Assembly (NCBI RefSeq): GCF_001625215.2
Contig: NC_030389.2
Coordinates: forward strand, 39,979,454 to 40,043,453
DNA length: 64,000 bases
Reading direction: 5' to 3'
Origin: Daucus carota subsp. sativus
Lineage: Eukaryota > Streptophyta > Magnoliopsida > Apiales > Apiaceae
In this document: in pieces, positions 24,030 through 33,523 of the stretch
How the letters are laid out: the number at the start of each line of letters is the position of its first letter
Numbering within the stretch: the stretch's first letter is position 1
Made by a program: the position numbers and the translations under genes
Notes under the pieces: model-generated
Told to the model about the DNA's origin: nothing
Seen by the model: only the letters and a program-made list of their open reading frames with translations
Databases searched by the model: none

Positions 24030-27000
24030 TGTAAACAATGTATCTCAAATTAAGGTTAGAATATGTGGTAAGCTGATAATATGCCACAACTAATGTCCCT
24101 AAAAATTCTAATACAATATCATCGTAATAGTGACTGATAACACAAAAGAAAGTTACCTGCAAGATCTGCCAATAGTTTCTAGTCCAAATGTTCCAATATT
24201 GTGACAGCCGTTAACTTCAAGATGACTAAGTTCTGTACAACCAGTTGCAACTGCTTCCAAACCCTTGTCACTCAAAAAATAGCAGTCGCTTAATGTAAGA
24301 TTTTTTAGCTTCTTGCACCCTTTTCCAATAGCATATAGACTCCTGTGGAAATGGGAAAACATGTTTAAAGATGGACAGCAAGAAATTGGTCTTAAGGTGG
24401 GTATACATATATGATATATCATATTCTTAACCTTCTTAGTATTGAAATAAGTACTATCCTTTAAAAACGCAGTTTTGCATCTTATGCACACACTTATGAG
24501 TTATGACAAACACTTGTGACCCTACTATCACTGTCATGCTAGAACTTGAGAAAATGTATGTGTCATCACTGCTAGGATCACATGGCATTGGTAAGAGGAG
24601 ACGTATTCTGTCAGTTATATCTACTACAGTCCAGGTGCTCTGTTCTGTACTTGTTCTCTATGGATCTGCGAACGCAGCTTGCAGATCTGATAACTGCTGT
24701 TGAGGATTAGGAGCTTCTCTTTCGTTTTTAGTTGTTACTGTTGTTTTAGATTTCAGAATATCAGAAAATCACAAAAATAGTAGTTCTAAGGCTGTTGATC
24801 TACATTTTTGGAGGTTGAGTTCGTGTGTTGAAGTACTGGAGGTGTGGTATTGTTTCTGCAGTCAAAGTGTGTGCGCATTTGTCGGGAGTAGTTGGGTGGG
24901 GCAATTGTGTTGGCTTGTGGATTATATCCCTTAAAGACATTATTAGGATGGAAATAAGTGATGACACAGCATTCAACGGACTCATGCAATAGTTTCAACA
25001 ACAATTCCTTTGTTTCAAAGAGAAATCTAGTAGACGGTTTCAGGAACTAGAAGAATTGCTGGAACTAGTGCCCAGAGAATAGAGGATCTAAAGAAACTGA
25101 AGGAAAGAAAGAAAAGAACCATTTCCTTTTGCCAAGCCTACATCTAGTCCAAGGAAACCTGAGGGGACTTTACAACACCGGAAGCTCACCTTTCTCTGTG
25201 TTTAATGATGGTAACAAAGCAGCAATTGCAGGGTTGCATCTGGAGGGATAGCTAGGAACTTATTTAAGAGATATACAGTGGGTAAAAGTGGTCTCGATTG
25301 CCAGGTTTGGATGCTGGAGCTTCTATAAGACAACTTCATACAGCTGCAACAAACTGGGACAGTGGAGCAGTACTTTGACAAATTTGAGAAGTTTATGGAA
25401 CAGATTAAGGCGAGATTACCACAATTAACCATAGTGGTTAAGAGGATGAATCATAAGCATAAAGAAGGTAGTGATACAACTGTATTAAACCCTGAGGAGG
25501 AGAGGAATGCCAACCTTCACAAACTAAGGTTAAACAGAGGGTAGCACCAGTCATCAAGCTTACTCCTAAGCAATTGAAGGAGAGAACAAGGGATAGTTAT
25601 CGTCCCTATTGTGAGGGCAGAACAGGAGACTCACATGAGTGTAATAGACGCTGTCAATTCATCATGACACCAGAATCCAGATGATGCTACTGGAAATTCA
25701 CAGGGAGAATGGGGCAAGGCTGTTAAATCTGAAGTTACTCCTGCAATGATAACTAGTCCTACAGTATTTGAATCAGATCAGATAGAAGTATCTGTGCATG
25801 CCATTGAAGGATTCTCCCATATCAAGACTATCACTCTCACTGGAAAAAAAGGGAATCATAAGTTCTCTATCTTGATAGAAAGGGAATCACTCATAGCTTC
25901 CTGGATGACCAGACAGCCAGTAAGCTAAAATGTGTGTTAGTTCAAAAACCTCCCATGGAGTTGCAAGTACCAAACTGAAACAATCTGGTAAGCAAGTTTA
26001 AATGTGACAATTTCACTTGGAATATAGGGGGTTTCGAGTTTAGCACTGCCGTAAGAACCTTACTCATGGGAGGGTATGATCTTGTACTAGGAGTGGTGAC
26101 CTTTGATTATAAAAAATTGACTCTGCAGCTTCAGTACAAAGGCAAAGAGATAACTCTTCAGGTAATGAACAACCATTCAAATCCAGGATTCAACAAATGA
26201 GTGCTAAGGCATTTGTTAGGAGTTGTCAAAGACAAGGACATGGTTTCATCAACTTGGTTAATGCATCGGAGCAACCGAAGCAGTACATTCCATAGAAGCA
26301 GAGCAAGCTGCTGATCATCCAGCCGAGAGAAATCTGCAGCAACTGCTGCAAGAATATGAAGATGTATTCCCCACTCCAGAAGCTCTCTTCACTCCTACAG
26401 GTCTGCCACCCAGTAGACCTATAGAACACAACATACAGCTCAAAGGAGCTCAACCATTTTCCATCAGGCCTTATAGGGAATCCATTGATATGAAGAATAA
26501 AGTAGAAAAATTGGTTTCTGAAATTTTAGAAGCAGTGATTACAAGGCCCCGTATTTCACCCTTTGCTTCTCCAATTTTATTAATCAAGAAAAAGGAGGGC
26601 TCCTGGAGGTTTTGTATTGATTATAGGAAGCTGAATTTCTTAACTATCAATAAAAATTTCCCTAAACCTCTTATAAATGAACTCTTAGATGAACTATATG
26701 TAACAAAATTCTTTACAAATTTGGAGAAGGCAGGTACCACCAGGTGAGAATGAGTACAGACACAGAGAAAACAGCATTCAGGACTCACTTAGACACTATG
26801 AATTCACAGTGATGCCCATTGGGCTCCTGCAACGTTCCAAATGAACCAGGTGTTTAAGCCTTATTTGAGGAAGTTTACTTTAGTATTCTTTAATGATATC
26901 CTTATATATTCTAAGAGTGCAGATGAACACTTGAAGCACTTAGAGAAGGTGTTTCGTATCACGAGGGAACATCAGTTGTATGCAAAAATGTCCAAATGTG

Positions 27001-30000
27001 AGTTTATGAAGAGTCAGGTGGATTACTTGGGCCATCTAATCACTAAGGCTGCAGTAGCTGTGGACAACAGCAAGATGGCAGATATGTTGGCCTGGCTAGT
27101 GCCACAAAGTATTAAATCTTTGAGAGGATTCTTGGGGTTAAGCAGATATTATAGGAAATTTGTAAAAGATTATGGCACCATTGCCAAACCTTTGACCAAT
27201 CTGCTGCAGAAGGATAAGTTCCACTGAACAAAAGCAGCAATGGAGGCTTTCAACAGTCTCAAGCAAGCTATGACAAACACCCCTGTCCTCAATCTGCCAG
27301 ATTATACTCAGGAGTTTACAGTAGAGACTGATGCTTCAAACACTGGTATAGGTGCTATCTTAACTCAAGAGGAACATCCATTGTCTTATTTTAACAAGGC
27401 TTTAGGACCTAAAGGACACCTATGAAAAGGAATTGATGGCTGTGGTTACGACTGTCAAGAGATGGGCTTCCACCTCATGGACAAACACTTATTTATAAAA
27501 ACTGATCATCAGGCTCTTATGTTCTTGACTGAACAGAAGGTCCGTAACTTGTTACAGTAGAAGTGGATCAGCAAATTACTAGGCTACAACTACACTACAG
27601 TCTAAAGGAAAGGAGCTGACAACAAGGTGGCTGATGCTCTACAGTCTACAGGAACGGAGCTGACAACCAGTTGGCTGATGCTCTAAGTAGGATGCATGAT
27701 GAAAGTCCAGTTAGGCACTAGCCAGTTCTGACAGGAAAAATCCCTGAGGACATGGATAATATCAAGAGAAGGGGGATGTCAGGAACAGAGTCTGAGTGTT
27801 ATTATCAGTATCAGTATTCAGTAGTGTAATATAAGTATGGGGTATTTAGTCTTTTTTTATTATTAGAGTCCTATGCAGTACAAATAGACTTGTATTTGTT
27901 ACATTTGAGGATTATGATTTGAAATATGAAAATGGCATACATTTCCACCTCTCTCTCTAGTTCTCTAGCTACCTTTTTCTCTCTACAATCTATCTTCTCA
28001 TGCAAGTTTCTTTCTGAACTCTGTCTTCTATCTACATTTCTGTTCTTATTTCTCTATTTCTACCTCTTTATCTGCTATATCTCTCTATTTATCTGCTGTT
28101 CTATCTTAGATTTATGTCAATTGAACGGGAAAGTACAAAAATAGCAACAACACACTTAGGACTTATCAAATCCTGACAACATATAAGTAAGATTGCCGAG
28201 GATAGATTGAAAACAGAAGACGTCTAGTTGATGAAGTAAGCAGGCATGTGCAATAGACAATTTAGAAGAGATTAATTACATATTGATAGGGAATGAGGAG
28301 AGGAAACTAACTTACTTGTCAGTAAATCTCTGGAAACTGTATAGAGATAATAGTTCTAGACACAAACAAAACAGGCCAACAGCTTGCAAAGCCTCGTCCG
28401 TGACATTAATGCATTGCAGTTTAAGTTCTTTTAATTTAAGGCATCCTTTAGCCACAGCTAGTACCCCTCTATTGTTGATGAACTCTGAGTCTAATGCCAT
28501 ACTTTCGAGACATTTGCAATTGGATCCAACAGCCTCCAATGAGATATCAGTTATTTTTGCACAGGCAGCAACACCAATTGATTTCAAAGTGCTTCCACAT
28601 CCAATAGCTAACTCAACCAAGCCCGCATCAGTTAAACCTTCACAAAATCGCAAATTAAGATCTTCAAGTTTCTTACAACACTCCCCAACAGCACCTAAAC
28701 CTTGATCACCAACATAGCAGCCCTTCAAAAATAAGTGAAAATTATAACATGTTAGTTTACACACATCATACTAATGTTAAATACATATTGCAAGTTCATT
28801 TAGACAATACTGAAATATAAATTCTACCTGTAAATCTAAAGATTTGAGAAATTTACACTTCTCAGCCATAGATTTTAACCCCGCACTGGTCGCATTAGAG
28901 CACCATATTAAGCTTAACTTTTCAATTTTGGCAAAGCCATCACCTATAGCAGCCAAACCAGCATCTGATAAACAGTATGCTTCTGTTTCATTGTCTTGAG
29001 ATCCACTCGTCTCAGATAACAAGTGAAGCCTGACTGATAGAACACTAGGACGCCTTCTTCCCTGCATATTTCACCAATCAGGTACTTTAGAATTCATATC
29101 ATTCAAACGTTCACATGACTGGTAATTTCAACTAACAAAATGATGTTTATAAAACATACAAACTGCCAAATGATGTATGGAAAAAAGTTAATCGAAAACT
29201 TTATTTAATAGCAGATACATTTACTTCCCATATAATATTCTTCCGTTTTGAGCAAGTAAACCAAGTAAAAACTACACCATGTCTTGCTTTTGTAAGCAAA
29301 CAAAAGTCATTAAATTGCAGAGGTAGCACTAGCACAATCGCCGGATGGTAGGCCTTACATTTCCTTCAGACTTGACTCAAATTAACTCAACTAAGCTAAA
29401 GGTCACAAGTACAGTCCGATGCAATCTGGGTTAAATTAACCAGGATGCATACCTCTCTAATTATTCCACTGGTCATTGCTCATAAGTCGTAACATATATT
29501 AAATACAGCAATACATGCCACCTGTAACTTATCATTTGAGTATTCTCAGATACATAAGCCAAATATTCATCAACTAATGATCCTGGAGAAGCATCACAAG
29601 ATAGATATCATTTCTTTATTCATGTGCCAGTCGCTTCTTCACCACATCAACACCTACATCTTGTAAGATGACAACTACAATAATGAAGGCACAAACACCA
29701 ATGGGCCCAATTGAGCTGAACAAGTATGTTAGGTTAAACCCAATATGTAAGAGGTGAATCATGCCAGGGGTCATAAAAAATATAGATACAGTAAAACATG
29801 GAAGTATTAGGTTGGAATGTGACATAGAACTTACATCATTTCAGCAAATACACCCGTGACTAGGCATGGTCCTTAATCGCACTATATCTAACTGCTGCCT
29901 AACGTATACCACCTATGTGCATTTAATCAACAAACAACACAAATATAAACCGACAGCATCAATGATTCTTTGCTCGTGATGTGATTATTTTTAACGGCAC

Positions 30001-31461
30001 ACGCAACTCCATCTCACAAATTTATATTCACAATTATTTTGAAACAAACAAGACAAAAACTCGCTAACTTACGTAAACTACACTCAGAATCCTGATGAAA
30101 TCAAACATCACAATTAATCAGCTCACCTACATAACTTTATAATCAACACTCAGAGTCACTTCAAATCAATCGTCACTAAAATTCGGCTCATTACGTAAGT
30201 GTGACACTACAACAGTTACCGAAACATTTAAAATTATAATTTACCATATTTAAACACATTTAGTGGTTGTTTAACTGGGCTTAAAAGCCCGGCTTTCAAC
30301 TTACAAGTCAGAATCCTATTTGTTACCTTTGAAGTCTCAGAAGTTGAGGATCCTAACTTTTTCACCGACTTGTATTGATTTATTTGAAATTTGACCACAA
30401 AATAGTGTACATGATCACTTAAACATATTGGTTAAGCCAAATGCCCCCCTTAAACGCTACATCCACGTCAGCAAAATAAATTTTTACTTGAGGGTATTTC
30501 TAGTACTAAGTAATTTACTTAGGTGGAAATTTTTATTGGTGGATATTTTTGTGCATGCAGGGGCCATCATCATTAGTGAGATTGGAGCCGATATAAATCC
30601 GCCACCTAACTAAAAGTAGTTGTTAGTGTGTGCCCACGCACTAGAAAATCACGGGAACGCGCTAGAAAATCCGTTTACTTATATCACATCATAAATTATT
30701 AATCACTTAAAACAACAAACCGAAATTTAATCTAAAATCCCAAAAATCCTGACAGTGTTTACATTACATTAAATGCACAATCATATCGAATAAAAAATCA
30801 TTAAATTCAGCTCAATTGCGTAACACAAACTTCTACTTACTCATCTTATTTACACAAATCAACACAACAGACATCATAAATCACCTTATGAACACAAAAA
30901 CAACACAATCAAAACTGGACCTAAAAATCAAAATTTTCCAAATCATCAAAAACAGATAAACTAGATTTCCGAACCTTACATCAAATTCACAATCATTTCG
31001 AACGAGACACCATTAAAATCCAGCTCACTTACATATAACACCACAACTCCTACTAAATTAAATTCACATATCACGTCACAAATCACTCCGCGAACAAGAA
31101 AACAACGCAATCGAAAACACAACTCAACCGAAAAACCAAACCCTTCCGAATCATCGCAAACAAAACAAACACGATATCGGTTCACGAAGCTTACGGATTC
31201 AACAGGGAGCGGAATGGAGAGGCGCTCATCAACATACAGATTCTTCACATTAACAAACTTCCTCGACAAGATTCTCACCAATTCATCGGGCCTTCCAGAA
31301 GCTCCGATTCGAATCGTGTCGCGACTCAACCGCTCGAGCGAACACCACCGCTTGCACACCAGCGAGCACGCGTCGCGGCTCGATTTGTCGTCCAAGTGAT
31401 CGAAGATCTCGAGGATTAGCTCGTCTGGTAAGATCAGATTGATCCAGTCACGGCCTCTCAT
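16782..31461 (-). CDS. FBL4: F-box/LRR-repeat protein 4-like, eight exons
   Basis: Substrate-recognition subunit of an SCF E3 ubiquitin ligase. Exons in gene order: 31461-31195, 29061-28828, 28722-28316, 24342-24157, 22333-22141, 18562-18486, 17492-17342, 17078-16782. They join in frame to 603 residues (Arabidopsis FBL4 is about 610). The F-box is at residues ~8-50 (LPDELILEIFDHLDD, CSLVCKRW). A long array of cysteine-containing LRRs follows, from about residue 115 (GLAAIGDGFAKIEKLSLIWC ... GCYVGDQGLGAVGECCKKLE ... GCHNIGTFGLETIGRSC ... ARGCPKVSYLDIS) to the C-terminus, which ends RRRAGSIISYLCVDL as in Arabidopsis At4g15475. All borders are GT-AG. The gene is stretched to 14.7 kb by transposons in introns 1, 3, 4 and 5, yet no exon is damaged, so it is probably functional. 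The substrate is unknown. Confidence 0.93.
19067..19350. mobile_element. Inverted-repeat MITE in FBL4-like intron 5
   Basis: Left arm AAAGTTTGGGGGTATGTAC ... AACGTTTTAACTCGGCCGA is mirrored by the right arm TCGGTCGAGTTAAAACGTT ... GTACATACCCCCAAACTTT. Arms are ~80 bp, total ~280 bp. Family and target duplication not determined. A diverged piece of the same end (CGGTACATACACCACAACTTT) recurs at about 20267. Confidence 0.7.
20248..20312. repeat. Solo end related to the 19067-19350 element
   Basis: GATCGGTACATACACCACAACTTTAAGGG resembles the right arm of the element 1 kb away. No partner arm was found. Confidence 0.4.
20329..20695 (-). mobile_element. LTR of a minus-strand LTR retrotransposon (intron 5)
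   Basis: On the minus strand it runs TGTTAGGAATC ... ATAGTAACA, 367 bp, with short inverted ends (TGTTA/TAACA). A TATA box (CTATAAATAG, about 20590 on the plus strand) lies inside. Directly upstream in its own orientation is a purine tract (AAGGGGGGAGAAA), the expected polypurine tract next to a 3' LTR. Confidence 0.7.
20696..21430 (-). mobile_element. Internal fragment of the same LTR element
   Basis: After the polypurine tract, the minus strand carries broken open frames at 20799-21038 and 21218-21421 that I do not recognise. No protease, reverse transcriptase or integrase motif was seen, and no second LTR to the right, so the element is truncated or rearranged. The right limit is approximate. 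Confidence 0.4.
22630..23607. mobile_element. Long-TIR DNA element in FBL4-like intron 4
   Basis: About 90 bp at each end form imperfect inverted repeats: TTTGGTTTGACTTTTCCAAGTGGTGCC ... AATTACACTAATCCTA ... TTCCGTTAA at left, and TTAACGGAATAGTAGGATTACTGTAATT ... GTGCCACTTG ... GAAAGTCAATAAACAA at right. The ~780-bp centre has short open frames, including one starting ATGGCAGGTGAGGG at 22865. No transposase was recognised. Long TIRs suggest a MULE-type or Pack-MULE-like non-autonomous element. Outer limits and target duplication are not fixed. Confidence 0.55.
23983..24029 (+). repeat. Compound microsatellite (AT)n(AC)n
   Basis: An alternating AT tract runs directly into an AC tract in intron 4 of the F-box gene. 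Confidence 0.9.
27597..27684 (+). repeat. 44-bp tandem duplication at the RNase H end
   Basis: ACAGTCTA(A/C)AGGAA starts both copies (27597-27640, 27641-27684), each ending GGCTGATGCTCT. It duplicates the VADAL region at the end of the gypsy RNase H. Confidence 0.85.
27777..28178 (+). mobile_element. 3' LTR of the gypsy element
   Basis: Starts TGTCAGG and ends CCTGACA, a 7-bp inverted terminal repeat with TG...CA ends. 402 bp. It directly follows the polypurine tract GAGAAGGGGGA at 27766-27776. The pyrimidine-rich middle (CTCTCTCTCTAG) is like many plant LTR leaders. Confidence 0.75.
29062..31194. other. Intron 1 of the FBL4-like gene
   Basis: 2.1 kb with no coding signal on either strand. 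It contains a probable MULE-type MITE near 30490-30671. Confidence 0.6.
30490..30671. mobile_element. MULE-type MITE, copy C (diverged)
   Basis: Left end GAGGGTATTTCTAGT and right part TTAGTGTGTGCCCACGCACTAGAAAAT match the ends of the copies at 8433 and 58099. The core TTGGTGGATATTTTTGTGCATGC then GGGGCCATC is a diverged version of their core. Target duplication unclear, so limits are approximate. Confidence 0.5.
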
Positions 31462-32043
31462 GTGTGTGTATAAATTATACGTACAGGTGTGTGTATGTAT
31501 AGGTTGATGAAATGGAGAAGATGATGGATGTTTCTTCAGGAAGGATCAGAGTATTTTATTGACGGTTTTGCCCTTGCTTTACCGCAGTTGCGCTTTACCT
31601 TGTGGTTTTCACCATGGTTTGCACTTCTATGCGAGTCTCATTATTATTTCATTAAAACCGATTTTGTACTCAAATCTGCTTTTAATTACCGGATTTTAAT
31701 TAGGTGTTAGATTTCTGTCGGAATTAATTATGTAAAATTTTATTGATGTTAAAATAATGACTTCAGACTCATTTGTCTCTTAAATTATATTAATTATATA
31801 TTAATAAAAAATATTTTTATAAACCAAGTAGCATAGTACATCAGGATAGTGTGTAGTTGTCTAATATTCCATAAAAAGTTTAACTTAATATAAATGATTA
31901 TAAAGCAAAATATAGATTATTGTCATTAGTTACTATTTATTATATTAAACCATTCTTTCTCTAGAATTTAACAAATATATTGATTTTTTCTTTAAATCAT
32001 TTCAAATATAAAATTTTTTTTTGTAAAAGAACACCGAGAAGTT

Positions 32044-32352
32044 AGAGCAATTCCAACACTATGCTAAGAGGTTTCCTAAAAATATTATAAAATAATATGT
32101 CTTAGTGATTTAGTACAAGATTTAGCACATGAGCTCCAATAGTACTCCTTATATCCATTCCCTATTATTATAATAATATTAAAGACTTAGGAAAAGTGGA
32201 AACAAAAGGGAGGGAAATGATGTGGAGGAGAGAGGGAAATGAATATTTTAATGATAAAAATAGTTTAGAAGTGGTTAGCATATTCTAAAAATAGAGAAGG
32301 GGGCTTGTGCTAGTGATTTAGCACATCACTAGCATAGTGTTGGAGTGCAATT
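32044..32352. mobile_element. MITE with inverted ends, unassigned family
   Basis: AGCAATTCCAACACTATGCTAAG at the left is mirrored by CTAGCATAGTGTTGGAGTGCAA at the right. The GAGCA..CCAAC style ends resemble Tourist/Harbinger-type MITEs, but no clear TTA/TAA duplication was found. Confidence 0.5.
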
Positions 32353-32386
32353 TTATCCCATATTCTCTATTTTTGAATTTAACATA

Positions 32387-32645
32387 CTCCCTCCGTCTCT
32401 AAATACTTTTCCTGTTTGTACTTTTCACGTTTGCCAACACACATTTTTGATCGTTAATATCTTTCATTTCGTAGTAGCATTAAATATAAAAACTTCACCG
32501 TATTAAAATACTCGTGAATACGAATCTAACAAGATCACTCATGACTATATTTAGTTTTGTAGATTAGATGTAAATAAGTAATTTGTCTCATGTTATGAAC
32601 AGTACCGACATCAGAAACAGGAAAAGAAAAAAGAAACGGAGGGAG
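32387..32645. mobile_element. Stowaway-type MITE, 259-bp family, copy 1
   Basis: CTCCCTCCGTCTC ... GGAGGGAG flanked by TA. Shares its internal sequence (AATACTTTTCC, GATCACTCATGACTATATTT) and exact length with the element at 43399-43657. Confidence 0.85.
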
Positions 32646-33261
32646 TATGATTTAGCACACGGGTGCTGACATCATACGTCACTTTCACATAGGGAAATGA
32701 TAGATTGTCAGAAATAAAATTTTGAATGTCACTACAAAACGTTCTGTAAATTCGTCTTGCGTGTATATTTTTTTCAAAAAAAAAATATAAATATAACGCA
32801 ACTTCGTTTTTCATTTATATTTTTTCAAAAAAAAAAATAAATAAAATACAATTTCATCTTTCTTTTGTATTTTTTTTATAAAAAACAATATAACTTCAAC
32901 TTCTTTCTTTTGTATTTTTTTTATAAAAAAAACAATATAACTTCAACTTTTTTCAATGTGTATATGTAAGGACGCAACTTCGTCCCGTGCTTTGTTTCTG
33001 TAATGTTTTCACAAAATCATTGAAGTTCTTAATAACGTGATCTTCTGACCAAAATTGGAGAAAAACAAGTCAATAATTCGATAGTACTATAAGTTTACAA
33101 CAGGTGCTCAGAAAACCAATATAGGAGAGCTCTAGTTATTGTTCAATCTATACAAAGAAATTTCTAGCTTAAAAGCCTTAACTGGCTATCAAAATTTTAT
33201 CCAGAGCTACTGTTTCAGTTCATTTTTTATTCACACACTTGGATTTGGGAGTTTATACGTG

Positions 33262-33316
33262 TATACCCCAGAGAGCTTGTTTAATTAGTCGATATGGGAA
33301 ACAAAAGATTTTCTTA
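33262..33316 (+). repeat. Dispersed repeat fragment, copy 1
   Basis: CCCCAGAGAGCTTGTTTAAT then TAGTCGATATGGGAAACAAAA recurs in slightly different form at 44188-44237 (CCCCAGAGAACTTGTCTAAC, TAGTCGATGTGGGAAACAAAA). The element type is unknown. Confidence 0.5.
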
Positions 33317-33523
33317 CATTACCAACTTAACAATTCGTCCAAAACTTATGAGTAGCTCATAAATTTAGCAACCACAAGAAGCAGCAACTGTGAACAAGTT
33401 ACTTTGACATAAGCTATCCAATTCCAAAACTAAAACACCAAAATCATTTTTCGTAATCTGAAATCATACGAGGAAAGTTGAAATACGTTTAAGCAGCCAC
33501 TGACGGATCTCAAACTAGTTGCT

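Larger units (their letters stand above)
24800..28178 (+). mobile_element. Decayed Ty3/gypsy retrotransposon in FBL4-like intron 3
   Basis: It lies antisense to the host gene. In order: gag-like fragment (25362-25544); protease region (25746 to ~25975) where the frame shifts just before HSFLDDQTASKL; reverse transcriptase in two pieces (26490-26747: ITRPRISPFASPILLIKKKEG, FCIDYRKLN; 26841-27227: FFNDILIYSK, KCEFMKSQVDYLGH); and RNase H (27240-27425: FTVETDASNTGIGAILTQ). The catalytic FxDD box reads FFND. A TGG-to-TGA type stop (27224-27226) separates RT from RNase H, and part of the RT is deleted. After the ADALSRMH end of RNase H comes the polypurine tract and LTR with no integrase. The 5' LTR was not found; the left limit is uncertain. 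Confidence 0.8.
31462..33523. other. Spacer between FBL4-like and WAK genes
   Basis: Contains the F-box gene promoter side, two MITEs (described separately), and short AT-rich tandem repeats at 32859-32947 (unit of ~45 bp starting TTTCTTTTGTATTTTTTTT). No gene seen. Confidence 0.5.

Noticed and set aside
27926-28144. 72-codon Ser/Leu/Phe-rich frame
   Set aside because: Lies entirely in the pyrimidine-rich 3' LTR of the gypsy element.
28283-28705. 140-codon plus-strand frame
   Set aside because: Antisense shadow of FBL4-like exon 3; no family resemblance.
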